A DNA stretch of 20,768 nt from Chara braunii (GCA_003427395.1 BFEA01000400.1:134746-155513); one strand, 5' to 3'. Positions 9,150 through 18,070 are shown, counted from the stretch's first letter. Translations and numbers: made by a program. The notes: generated by a model not told the origin, from the letters alone.

Positions 9150-10015
9150 TGAAACGGTTTTCACCTCTTTGCAGTAGCAGACGCAGATCCCAAGGTTCGA
9201 TCCCTAGACCTTGCCCTATCTGTGTACAGTACCTGTGTAGACCCCGAGAGTTGAACCTGTGACATGTGTATTCGTAAACAGTTGATAGGCTGTTATAGGT
9301 CCGTAGGTAGCAGGTGTTCGATTTGTAGACCTGTAGGATAGAAGTCTTAGCGAGTTCCAGAAGTCCTAGTTGTAGCCCTTCTAGAAGGTCAGCAAGTGGG
9401 CAAGTGGGCAAGTGGGCAAGTGGTGAGTCAAGTGGTGGACTAAACTGTAGTGCAATCGCAGTACGACTTCGGTAGGTTAGCAGTAAGTCCCCACTCAGTC
9501 AGCGGTAAGGTCCAGTCAGTCCCAGTCCGGTCCAGCAAGTACCACAAGGGACTGTGAGCACCATGGGCCGATGGAAGAGGGCAGACCAACGAGTTTCAGA
9601 AGTATAAATCAAGAGGCAGCGCCCAACCTTTCATTGATTCCAGCGTGAGCCATGCGGAAGTGCTGCCACAACGACTTGTGCAAGGAGGTCTGCAGAGAGC
9701 CTGGAGCTGAAGTGGGCGAGAGAGAAGGAACGTAGCATAGCGATAGGGTAGTTGCGGCCATAGCCGCCATAGCTAGAGTTAGTGTAAAGTGTGTGTGTGT
9801 ATGTGTGAGTGTTCAGAGTGACGCGTGTGGGATATCCAAGGTGATCCGGTGTATGTGAACAGTGAGTTGTTTGGGCGCTGAGTCGCCATAGCCAGTTGGA
9901 AGTGAACTCGTATCAGGATGCCATATCTCTGAGTTTTGAGTTGGCGCATGTTGCCAGTTTGTTGCGCTACTGTTTACATGCATGTAAAGTGTGAATGAAA
10001 GCAAGTCTGATTGCA
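9150..10015 (+). repeat. Left LTR (866 bp)
   Basis: Starts TGAAACGGTTTTCA, itself a near-palindrome, and ends TCTGATTGCA. It contains three copies of the 8-mer AAGTGGGC plus a degenerate fourth (about 9393-9426), where the right LTR has one copy fewer. It also has GAGAGAGA and GTGTGTGT microsatellites that each differ by 2 bp from the right LTR. A TATA box lies at 9603-9609. Confidence 0.93.
9603..9609 (+). promoter_or_regulatory. TATA box of left LTR
   Basis: TATAAAT, conserved at the same place in the right LTR (18804-18810), about 450 bp into the LTR. It is the expected core promoter for the genomic RNA, placing the R region start some 25-35 bp downstream. Inferred from motif and conservation only. 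Confidence 0.6.
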
Positions 10016-10016
10016 T

Positions 10017-10030
10017 TGGTATCGGAGCTG
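10017..10030 (+). promoter_or_regulatory. Primer binding site (initiator tRNA-Met type)
   Basis: TGGTATCGGAGCTG lies one base after the left LTR. Plant LTR elements commonly use TGGTATCAGAGC, complementary to the 3' end of initiator tRNA-Met; here A to G at the eighth base is the only change in the core 12. Confidence 0.85.
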
Positions 10031-10180
10031 GTACCCGCTATTCCATGTGCGTCGTCGTGTGCACGGCCTGATGCGCCATAGCAGAGATGGCAGCCGAGAG
10101 TCATAGTCCGCCATAGCGGACTTGAAGGTTGGAGAAGCCGCCGCACACCTGCAGAGAAGACCACGACGAGGAAGAAGACC

Positions 10181-10258
10181 GAGAGAGAGAGAGAAAGAGG
10201 GAAAGGATGAGCGATACAAGATTAGGTTACTACGTACCTGTTGCGCTGAAGATATCGC

Positions 10259-10313
<55 letters not shown>

Positions 10314-10360
10314 GCGATACAAGTTCGGCTGTTACGTACCTGTGAAGTTGCCGCGCTGTC
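10181..10360. repeat. Diverged tandem unit of about 103 bp carrying GA microsatellites
   Basis: TGAGCGATACAAG occurs at 10208 and again at 10311, each preceded by a GA run and followed by TACGTACCTGT some 15 bases later. The two units are clearly related but have diverged, and the second GA run (10263-10310) has expanded to 24 repeats. Confidence 0.8.
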
Positions 10361-10622
10361 CACGAAGAAGAAGATTGCGGCCATAGCCTTGAAGCTTGCA
10401 CCACGGAGTGACGAAGGAGAAAGATGTGAGAGAGGACAGAGGGAGAGACCGAGAAGGGAGAGAGAAGCCATAACCGAGGAGGCGGAAAGAGAGACAAAAA
10501 AGAAAAAAGAAAAAAAAAAGACAGAGAAAGAAGACAGCAAGGTGAAAGAATGCGAGGAAGGTGAAGGGAAGAAGAAGGTTGGTGAGGGAAAGAGAAGCTG
10601 ACAGCCATAGCTGACCGAAGGG

Positions 10623-10722
10623 TTGACCAGGGGAGTTGACCGGAGGCGTTGACCGGGGGCTGACCAGGAGTTAACCACATCGTTGACCGACGTTGACCAA
10701 GGCGTTGACCAAGACTTTGACC
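10623..10722 (+). promoter_or_regulatory. Cluster of seven TTGACC (W-box-like) hexamers
   Basis: TTGACC occurs at 10623, 10636, 10649, 10683, 10693, 10705 and 10717, with near-copies (CTGACC, TTAACC) between. Spacing is 10-13 bases within groups. TTGACC/T is the core site of plant WRKY transcription factors, so this may be a stress-response enhancer inside the leader. The alternative is a simple tandem repeat with a TTGACC core and no regulatory role. Confidence 0.45.
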
Positions 10723-10725
10723 AAG

Positions 10726-11183
10726 CTCTTCTCTTTCTTGTCTTTCTAGGGGGTCCTCCATTGCTGCTAGCTCCTGGGCTAACGCATCCCTCCCGTCCTG
10801 GGACACGTAGAACTCTGCCTCCTCATCTTCCCCCAGTGATAAGTTAGCGACCCACTCGCTGATCTTTTCTCCATCTCTGCGTCTTTGTCCCTCTTCGTGC
10901 CACTACTCTCCTCCCTACTTTCAATACGTTTTCTCTCCTTTTCTTCTTCTTCTGCTGCTTCCTCTTCGGCAGCCTTTCTCCTCTCTTCCTCCTCCTGTTG
11001 AACTCTTTTCATCCCCTCCTCCAATTTCTTCATCTTCGTCGCCTGCTCCTCTGCGATGGCCTTTAGCTTCGCCTGTTTCTGGAGCTCTTTCCTCTCTTTG
11101 TTCTCTCTCACTAAGGCGGTCATCTTCTCCAGCTGTTCCTGGGTGTAGGGGTCAGTGCTCTTCCCACTCCGAGTGTCAACCAT
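10726..11183 (-). pseudogene. gag: gag N-terminal part (inverted), one frameshift
   Basis: Starts MVDTRSGKSTDPYTQEQLEK and continues as a highly charged coiled-coil (Lys/Glu-rich, with KKLEEGMKRVQQEEEERR) typical of the N-terminal matrix-like region of plant Ty3/gypsy Gag. A one-base shift near 10860-10866 moves into the frame that reads FYVSQDGRDALAQELAAMED and then LERQEREE at the inversion breakpoint. It runs antisense to the rest of the element. Confidence 0.75.
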
Positions 11184-11731
11184 GGTGAACAGTGCACAAC
11201 CGGATTAACCGTTCCAAACCTCACCACGTAGACTCTAACCCCTGACTGACAGACCTACTGACTCAATCTAAGACTCACAAAATCCGGACAGGAATCCTGT
11301 CACCTAGGGTCTCTAGCCTAGACCTACACTATGGCTGTCACTACTAGACCTGTTGCTGATCAGGAGGCATTTAAGGAGATCCCCCGTAACTCCTCAACAA
11401 TTATTTAACGTCGCAGACAGGACGATGCGATCAGCAGGTCTCTCAACACTTAGACGGTCTGTTGTGCAGCCCACAACTCGGATTTTGGGCCTACCGATCC
11501 ACACCGAGCAGCCCGCCGGTCAGTACAGGTCGTTGGGAGGGTTAGGCCTCCGGTGCAGTCGAGTCGTCAGACACAGTCTTTAGCCCTACTCAGCCCGTGT
11601 GGGTTTGGTCAACAAGGCCCTAACCTTCATCCACAGAGTGCTATCACCTAGACAGAAGAGACTCAATGCAGAAAGAAGAGACAGACAGACTGGACTCAGC
11701 AAGTACCACGTGGTGTGTGCACATCTATAGG
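11184..11731 (-). other. Inverted leader upstream of the gag start
   Basis: Non-coding on both strands as far as I can see. In the ancestral orientation this would be the 3' part of the 5' leader, directly before the gag ATG. A short plus-strand frame at 11353-11583 has no recognisable content. The window 11666-11731 lies in an open plus-strand frame that continues into gag, but only because it abuts the inversion breakpoint. Confidence 0.5.
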
Positions 11732-12660
11732 GCGAGGGATAGGCTGAAGTTGGAGTGGAAATTGAGAATAAAGAGGGAAAGTAAGAGAAGAAGGGATGAA
11801 GTTAACAGGCTGACCGCAGAGGTGGCGAAGGTGAAGGATTGTAGGCAGGAGGTGGAGGCTCAAGCAGACGCCTCGGCCCAAACGGCTAAGGTGTTGGGGT
11901 ACTTGGAGGTGTTGAGCCCAGCTTGGATGGAGAAACGCCAGGCCAATAGAGCTCAAGAGGTAGCCCTGAAGGCCATGCGGTCCGGTTTTTGGGATTTTGC
12001 ACGCGAGATGGTTACCCACGTTGGAGGGGAAGTCAAGCGGTTGAGAGACAACGTGGGGAAGTTTTGTGAGAGCGCTATTGAGAGCGCCAAAGCAGTTGCC
12101 GCTGTAGAGAGCAAGGCGAGACCTCGCAAGGACCCAGTCAAACTTAAGTTCCCAGATGCGTATGGAAGGAAGAAGGAAGAAAATTTCGATAACTGGGAGG
12201 CTAGTGTGAATAGCCACGTGTATCTACAGCACATCCTAACTGAGGAGCAAGACCTCGTGGCCTTCCAGACCCTTAAGGATGAGGCGGCGAGTTTTGCTAG
12301 GTCCCTTGCGCGCGCAGCCGGTTGTGAAAACAACCTCGTTGCATACTCCAAAATCACCCCCCTTCCTCAATTCTTCAAGCTCCTGAGGGAGCGATTTGCT
12401 GATCCAACGAGAGGCGTCAGGGCCTCTGACAAGTTGCAAACGATCCATTCGCGACAGTGGAGGAGTGCAAGAGCACTCAAGGGCGTCATGGACTTAGTAG
12501 CCGTCCCAGACCATGGGGTCACTGAGACCCAATTGGTCCAGTTGTTTTATCGTGTCATGCCAGAGCCCCTGCGTGGGCACTTCTTTGACAAGTCTCAACA
12601 TGCCGACATCACGTATGATGTGTTGAGTAGGGAAGTTTGTCCTGTTCGAGTCAAAGTCCA
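11732..12660 (+). pseudogene. gag: gag central part (capsid)
   Basis: The coiled-coil continues (KRESKRRRDEVNRLTAEV), followed by the capsid-like retrotransposon gag domain. Markers are PVKLKFPDAYGRKKEENFDN, an alpha-helical region with FKLLRERFADPTRGVRASDK, and QLVQLFYRVMPEPLRGHFF. It forms the particle shell and packages the RNA. Near 12640-12660 the frame shifts by one; the correct continuation is the next frame (SMSVSTFWHKDLDK). The apparent start at 11666 is an artefact of the inversion. Confidence 0.85.
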
Positions 12661-13253
12661 TGTCAGTGTCCACTTTCTGGCATAAGGACCTGGACAAGGG
12701 GAAAAAGTGGAAAGGCCGAACCATCTCAGGCCAAGTGAGGGCCAAGGATCATATGATCCTTACCTTAGAGGAAGGTGGTATAGATGAGGTCTCATACAGT
12801 CAGATCGAATGGGGCCTTGAGGAGGAGGATAGTAGCGTGGGACAAGGGAGGTCTTATGCTGTTGTCGCAGCTGGAGGGAGGCCGCAAGGTAGAGGAGGAG
12901 GCCAGGGCCAAAGGGGTCAGGCCATGGGAGGCCGAGGACCGGGCGCACAGGGGGTTGGCGGACAAGGGAACCACCAAGTGAGAGGAATGGGTCAAGGTCC
13001 CCCGCCAAATCGCCAGGGTTCTTGTCGGTCCCCACAGCGACGAGTTGGCAGGCCACCTCAAGGAGGATGGCACCCAGGCTTGTCACAGGGCAGGCCCTGG
13101 GAAGACTTGGGCTTGGACCAGCGCGTATGGCAGGAACGCGTGAACTTGGGTCAGTGCGTATTTTGTGGTGACCCGGCCCACGTAATTAAATTTTGTCCTC
13201 GGTACAGACAGGCCCGATGGGCTGCTCAGCAGTCAAAAGGCAGCTGCCAGTAG
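12661..13253 (+). pseudogene. gag: gag C-terminal part with CCHC zinc knuckle (nucleocapsid)
   Basis: After the shift, the frame reads through an acidic stretch and a long Gly/Arg/Gln-rich region to a single CX2CX4HX4C knuckle, CVFCGDPAHVIKFC (13155-13196), which binds the genomic RNA. It closes with RYRQARWAAQQ and a stop at 13253. The protease frame overlaps this end in a different phase, so protease expression in the parent may have used a shift here, unless this is one more indel. Confidence 0.85.
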
Positions 13254-13771
13254 GGGTCGCAACTGCCCCTACTTTAAGGTCATGTGGGGAAGCGAGCGCG
13301 CGCACACAGGAAACTCCCAAACCACATGAGCCTATGGCAGAGGTTGCAGGCCCGTGCCTAGCTAGCTGTCCAGAGACCGCTTGTGTTAGCGTCTCTCTAG
13401 GTACGTCCCTCACAGGCGTGGAAGAAGAGTTGAAGGAGAGAATGCCTGCCTGGGCCAAAATGAAGAAGAAGAGCAAGGGACAACTAATCTTAGTTGATGT
13501 AGAAGTATTTAGAAGTAGAGTAGGGGCCCTTATAGACTCAGGGGCCACTCGCAGTTACATTAGCCGTAGGGCGCAGAAGAAGTTGAGGCTAGGATTAAAA
13601 CTCAAAAAGTTGACAGACCCCATAGTCAGTGTCCTCGCAGATAACCGCACCATGTGTGTTGAGGACTACATAGAGGGAGTCCAGGCGTTCTTTCACCTAG
13701 AGAAAGATGGGAAGGTGGAGAAAGTTCTCCATTCCCTGACTCTCCTCGTGTAGGATGACCTTCTTTTTGAC
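13254..13771 (+). pseudogene. pol: Aspartic protease domain of Pol
   Basis: The open frame begins within the gag end (about 13193). LILVDVEV and then ALIDSGATRSYIS (DSGA at 13535-13546) mark the retropepsin active site, followed by a flap-like region. A TAG at 13751-13753 interrupts the domain just after SLTLLV, and the same frame continues with DDLLFDMVLEMDW, so a C-to-T change in a Gln codon or a TGG mutation would explain it. Confidence 0.85.
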
Positions 13772-14836
13772 ATGGTCTTAGAAATGGATTGGGGAGAGGC
13801 AGCAGGGGCCACACTTCATTTGAGAGAGCATGAGTGTAGGCTCCCTAGCCCGTCAGGCGAGGTTAAGACTGCCCGCCTGTTTCATGTGTCAGGTGTAGAC
13901 AAAACTCTAGCACATTGTTGTCTCAGTGCTCCCGTGTTCGCGCGACTAGTAAAAAATGAGAAGTTAGAGGAGCAGGTCTTTGTAGTGTATGTCAGACCTG
14001 TCACTGAGCCTAAGGAAGAGGATAGTTCCACAGACCCAACCATTGCCAAGCTGCTGGAGGAATTCAAAGATGTGACCGAGTCGCCGACAGGAGTAGTGCC
14101 GCGACCCATCCAGCACAGGATAGAGATAGAGCCTGGCAGTAGGACTCCTAAGGGAGCAGTCTACAGGATGTCCCCTAGAGAGTTAGAGGAGCTACGCAAG
14201 CAGTTAGACGAGCTCCTCAAGAAAGGTTGGATCAGACCCAGTTTCGTCTCCTTTTGGAGCACCGGTCCTGTTTGTCCCCAAGAAGGAAGGAGAGTTTCGT
14301 ATGTGCATAGACTTACAGTGAAGAATGCTGAGCCACTGCCCAGGATAGACGATCTTTTAGATCGGGTGTAGGGTTGCAAGTATTTTTCTAAGATAGATTT
14401 GAAGTTCGGATATCATCAGCTAGAAGTTCATCCTGATGACCAGTACAAAACTGCGTTCCGAACTAGATATGGGCACTACGTGTTCATAGTGATGCCCTTT
14501 GGACTCACCAATGCGCCAACCACCTTTCAGCGTTGTATGAATGATCTGTTTAGACCTTGGTTAGACAAGTTTGTAGTAGGTTATCTAGATGATATATTAG
14601 TCTTCAGCAAGACCCTCCAAGAGCATCAAGGTCATTTGAGACAGGTCTTGGAGAAGCTACGAGAGGCTAACTTCAAGATCAACGAAAAGAAGTGTGAGTG
14701 GGTCAAGACACAAGTATTGTACTTGGGCCACGTATTAGACGGATATGGCATTAAGCTAGAGGACAGCAAGATAACGACAATTAGAGATTGGTCGACGCCC
14801 CGCACATTGACAGAGTTGCGGTCGTTCAGTTTGTGA
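13772..14836 (+). pseudogene. pol: Reverse transcriptase domain of Pol
   Basis: Contains the pre-RT linker, KGAVYRMSPRELEELRKQLD, then fingers and palm. Motif A is FSKIDLKFGYHQL (about 14386-14424) and motif C is YLDD (14582-14593), so both sets of catalytic Asp are present. Three breaks are visible. An extra base near 14244 shifts the frame through FGAPVLFVPKKEGEFRMCID, and a deletion of about 19 bases after GAC (14310-14312) restores it, costing the YRALN-type segment. A TAG sits at 14369-14371. Near 14828 a further deletion of about 25 bases removes the LGL.YYRK-type segment and changes frame. Deletion sizes are estimated from the family pattern. Confidence 0.9.
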
Positions 14837-15264
14837 AGAACTTCTCTACTATCGTCGCTCCCTTGCGCAGGTTGCTTAAGAAAGAGGCAATCTGGCAATG
14901 GGACAAAGATTGTACGTCTGTGCTAAAGAAATTAAAGTGCGCATTGATAGAGTACCCTGTCCTCAAAGTAGCTGATCCGTCTTTGCCATTTGTCGTCACC
15001 ATGGACGCGAGTCAGTATGGTATAGGCGTCGTGTTGCAGCAAGACGACGACAATGGCTATAGACCCGTAGAGTTCATGTCAGCGAGGATGCCCTCAGAGA
15101 AGGTTGCTACCTCGACGTACGAGAGAGAACTCTACACTCTCAGACACGCTTTAGAGCATTTGAAGCATTATCTGCTTGGGAGGCACTTCAAAGTATACTC
15201 AGACCACGAAACTCTTAAATGGTTAAAGACCCAGGCCAAGATGACACCTAAGCTAACTAGGTGG
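14837..15264 (+). pseudogene. pol: RNase H domain of Pol, first part
   Basis: Connects from the RT thumb (FVKNFSTIVAPLRRLLKK). The RNase H-like fold shows VTMDASQYGIGVVL (first Asp at 15004-15006), STYERELYTL (Glu) and VYSDHETLKWL (second Asp). The frame is clean up to LTRW at 15264, where the hAT-like element begins. Sequence after 15265 in the same frame is transposon, not protein. Confidence 0.88.
15257..15264. repeat. Target-site duplication CTAGGTGG (left copy)
   Basis: Perfect 8-bp match to 16700-16707. Collapsing one copy rejoins the RNase H reading frame. Confidence 0.9.
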
Positions 15265-15323
15265 TTGTGTAACCGGCTGAACGCGCTGAACGCGCGCTCA
15301 CGTTTAAACGCTCGTGTTCATAC

Positions 15324-15406
15324 CCCCCAGGGCCGCATTCAAACGCGTTCAAACGCGCTGCGCGCCACGTGGCCCAAAAAAATTGAATGCGACCCCAGGG
15401 GGCGCG
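15324..15406. repeat. Stem-loop near the left end of the hAT-like element
   Basis: CCCCCCAGGGCCGCATTCAA (from about 15325) pairs with TTGAATGCGACCCCAGGGGG (about 15383-15402), allowing a few mismatches. The loop is GC-rich and contains repeated AAACGCG. Confidence 0.7.
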
Positions 15407-15519
15407 TGCGCGCATTACGGACTATGAGGTGGTGGGCCTCGTTCAAGGAACCCCGAAAGTGCAAAAAAAAAAAAAAAACAAGGCCTACCCCCCCTACCAC
15501 ATCACCCCCCACCATATGC

Positions 15520-16378
15520 AAAAGGTCTTTTTTTTGGGGGGGGGCAAGCGGGGGAATCCCCCTAACACGACTCAGACGGCCCATGCAGGCTATCTGAAGA
15601 GTCCTCGCAGCCATGTAGCGCAGACCCCCCCACCAAATTCAAGGCAGGCAGTGAATATGAATTAGAGCTCAAGCTGCCCGAATATATAGTCAAGATTCGA
15701 CTTCAGGTCTGTGTTTCAGCAGTTATGGGTTGCTCACGTAGCTAGGGTCTGCTGGTCTCTGCACGTGACTCTTAGGGTCTGGCTGCACTACTCAAAAAAT
15801 ATGCAAAACTAGAATGAATCTTCTGCAGAACATGGAATAATACGCCGCCATATGTTTTGTCTTTTGTGCATGTGGTGAGTAGAGGCCCTTAGGGCCACCG
15901 CACATATTCCTAAGAAAAGAAAAACCAGAAAAAAAGAAAAACGAGAAGAAAAAAAAAAATGAGAAAAAAAAAAAAACGAGAAAAAGGACAACAAGAAAAA
16001 AGACAAAACATATGGCGGCGTATTATTCCATGTTCTGCAGAAGATTCATTATAGTTTTGCACATTTGATGAGTAGTGCAGCCAGGCCCTAAGAGTCACGT
16101 GCAGAGCCCAGCAAGCCCTAGCTACTCACGTGCAGAGACCAGCAGGCCCTAGCTACGTGAGCAACCCATAACTGCTGAAACACAGACCTGAAGTCAAATC
16201 TTGAGTATATATTCGGGCAGCTCGAGCTCAACTTCATATTCACTACCTGCCTTGACTTTGGTGGGGGGGACTGCGCTGCATGGCTGCGAGGACCCTTCAG
16301 ATAGCCTGCATGGGCCATCTGAGTCGTGTTAGGGGGATTCCCCCGCCCGCCCCCCAAAAAAAAGAAAAAGGACCTTTC
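15520..16378. repeat. Long inverted repeat (foldback/hairpin), arms about 346 and 382 bp
   Basis: The left arm (15520-15865) runs from AAAAGGTCTTTTTTTTGGGG to CCGCCATATGTTTTGTC. The right arm (15997-16378) is its reverse complement, with scattered mismatches. The 131-bp loop (15866-15996) is A-rich and purine-rich. The right arm is longer mainly because of a local tandem duplication of about 31-33 bp around 16085-16160. Transcribed, this would fold into a long double-stranded hairpin and could feed small-RNA silencing. It may be an independent foldback element inside the hAT-like one, but I find no TSD of its own. Confidence 0.85.
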
Positions 16379-16490
16379 ACATACACACAGACACATTCAC
16401 ACACACACAGACGCACACTTTTACGCACAAACATTTTTTATTTTTTTATTTTTTTTGCTCGTTTTGCCTGGGGCATTGGCCCACAGCGCC

Positions 16491-16570
16491 CCCCCCAAGC
16501 ACCGTCCCCGCTCCCCACACTACCCACAGTCCCCCCAAGCACCGCCGCCACTCCCCACACTGCCCACAGG
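16491..16570. repeat. 40-bp tandem duplication, C-rich
   Basis: Two copies, 16491-16530 and 16531-16570, each starting CCCCCCAAGCACCG and containing CTCCCCACACT; about five differences. It lies between the hairpin and the right subterminal zone. Confidence 0.85.
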
Positions 16571-16699
16571 TCCCCCCCACCCCGCACAACCCCCTGCGCA
16601 AACGCGTCAAACGCGTTCACATGCGTCTTGTGAACGCCCGTTCACCGTGTTCATACCGTGAATGCGAAACGCGTGTTCAATGAATGTGCGGTAACACAG

Positions 16700-16707
16700 C
16701 TAGGTGG
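16700..16707. repeat. Target-site duplication CTAGGTGG (right copy)
   Basis: Second copy of the 8-bp duplication; the retroelement coding sequence resumes here. Confidence 0.9.
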
Positions 16708-16947
16708 GCCGTTGAAATAGACCAGTATGACTTTGAGCACAAGCCAGTGAAGGGCAAGCACAACGTAGTTGCGGATGCTCTAAGTAGGAGATCAGACTAC
16801 TTTGGAGCCATAGTACACTATCTGGATAGGGAGAGACCTGCAGGAGAAAGTGAGGTAAGCGTATGCGCAAGACCCTATCTATAGTGACCTCCTCAAAAGA
16901 GTCAAGGAGGCCCAGAGACCGAACCACACTACCGCACTACAGAAGGA
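16708..16947 (+). pseudogene. pol: RNase H second part and linker to integrase
   Basis: Resumes with AVEIDQYDFEHKPVKGKHN and VVADALSRR, the conserved C-terminal end of Ty3/gypsy RNase H (Asp of ADALSR). The linker then shifts frame near 16856-16862 (next frame reads AYAQDPIYSDLLKRV) and again near 16945, so two or three indels separate it from the integrase frame. Confidence 0.85.
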
Positions 16948-18070
16948 TTGTTGTTAAAGAAGACGGATGTATTCGACCGCCTATGCGTTCCCTACAGTGA
17001 GGAGATCCGCAGTCTGATCCTAGGGAAATGCCATGACACAGAGGGACACTTTGGTTGGCAAAAGACATTAGCCAATCTGATGCGTGCATACACCTGGCCA
17101 GGGATGAAGAACGACTGCATAGAGTATGTTCGCAGTTGTAAAGTATGTCTGCGGAATAAGACTATTACGAGCGCACCCCTAGGTCTTCTCAGACCTTTGC
17201 CCATTCCTGATCAGCCGGGAGACTTAGTGTCCATAGACTTTATGGATACTCAAGTCAAGAGTCGACATGGTAAGAGTCAAGTCATGGTCATAGTTGACCG
17301 ATTTAGCAAGTATGCTGTTTTTGTTCCTTTGTCTGCAGAGGCACGCACAGAATTAGTTATTCAGAAGTTTTTCGATCATTGGGTTAGTGAGAATGGAGTC
17401 CCATTGTCAATCGTTAGTGATAGGGATAGTCGTTTCACCAGCCAGAACTGGCAAGAACTCATGCGAGTTTACGGATCTAAGTTGTTGATGTTGTCTGGCC
17501 GCCACCCAGCGACCAACGGTCAGACTGAGCAGATGAACAAGATCCTGCAGCAAGTTCTACGCATGTACATTAGACCGGATCAGATCAACTGGGACGAGAT
17601 GTTACCCAAGGTAGCTACTGCTTATAACAACAGCGTGCATTTGTCTACCTGTCGCACTCCCAATGAGTTGCACAAGTCCTTTAGACCACGTAGACCGTTC
17701 GAAGGACTGAACCGGGATCAGATTCACAGGCTACCGCCCGGTACTAGGGAGTTCGCGGTACAGCACGAGAAAGAGCTAGCAACTGTTGTTGAAAACCTCA
17801 GGAAGGTCCAACACAAAATGATAGAACAGGCCAATAAGCACCGTCGCCCATCGCAGTTTCAGGTAGGCGACTTAGTCTGGGTCAAGTCCAAAGAATTTGC
17901 CCCTGAGGAAAACATCTCACAGAAGTTACTACCTGCATATAGAGGACCGTGGCCGGTTCTAGAGGTCAAGGCCGAAGAGGATGGGCCGTCCTATACAATA
18001 GAGATTCCAGCGCACCTCCACACTTATCCTGTATTTCATGCCTCAATGATGTTGCCGTGTGTCACAAGTC
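16948..18070 (+). pseudogene. pol: Integrase domain of Pol
   Basis: The best-preserved domain. The N-terminal HHCC zinc finger is at residues 29, 34, 64 and 67 counted from 16948. The catalytic core has Asp 97 (SIDF), Asp 158 (SDRDSRF) and Glu 194 (NGQTEQMN), giving the DDX35E spacing. The C-terminal part has VGDLVWV and a GPY/F-like module (YRGPWPVLEV), then YPVFHASMML. The frame has no stop over about 1.1 kb; a one-base shift near 18065-18072 disconnects it from the chromodomain. Confidence 0.93.

Larger units (their letters stand above)
10031..10725 (+). other. 5' untranslated leader, purine-rich with repeats
   Basis: Leader between primer site and the gag region. It holds a GA run at 10181-10203, a longer one at 10263-10310, a strongly purine-rich tract at about 10400-10600, and a cluster of TTGACC hexamers at 10623-10722. 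Long Ser/Leu-rich or Arg/Glu-rich frames on both strands here are by-products of the GA tracts and I do not call them genes. Confidence 0.6.
10726..11731 (-). other. Inverted segment: leader end plus gag N-terminus
   Basis: About 1 kb of the element lies in reverse orientation. On the minus strand it holds about 550 bp of leader and then the gag start ATG at 11181-11183. The plus-strand gag frame to the right has no good start and picks up mid-protein at about 11732. Flipping this segment joins the end of the minus-strand gag (LERQEREE at about 10726) to ARDRLKLEWK at 11732 in one frame. Both breakpoints are therefore placed to within a few bases. A co-inserted fragment of a sister element is a less parsimonious alternative. 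Confidence 0.7.
15265..16699. mobile_element. hAT-like non-autonomous DNA transposon (1435 bp)
   Basis: Defined by an 8-bp TSD and short terminal inverted repeats: TTGTGTAACCGG on the left against CTGTGTTACCGC for the right end reversed (9 of 12 match). TSD length suggests hAT, although the TIR does not start with the usual CA. Subterminal zones at both ends are packed with AACGCG / CGCGTT motifs (about 15279-15365 and 16600-16680), a pattern typical of transposase-binding sites. No transposase frame is present. The interior holds a long hairpin (15520-16378). Confidence 0.75.

Noticed and set aside
8595-9411. Minus-strand frames over the LINE and left LTR
   Set aside because: The plus-strand LINE frame and LTR boundaries explain this stretch; the minus frames cross the LTR edge without any domain.
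9974-10806. Two long minus-strand frames rich in Ser and Leu, and matching plus-strand Arg/Glu frames
   Set aside because: They are the translations of GA/CT microsatellites and purine-rich leader sequence; repeated SLSLSL and RERERE have no domain content. Only the part above 10726 is gag.
13193-13253. Programmed frameshift between gag and pol
   Set aside because: The overlap could allow it, but the element has so many other indels that no slippery site can be argued from this copy alone.
15339-16661. Several frames of 60-117 residues inside the hAT-like element
   Set aside because: They are phased by poly(A), poly(C) and GC-rich repeats, mirror one another across the hairpin arms, and show no transposase motif.
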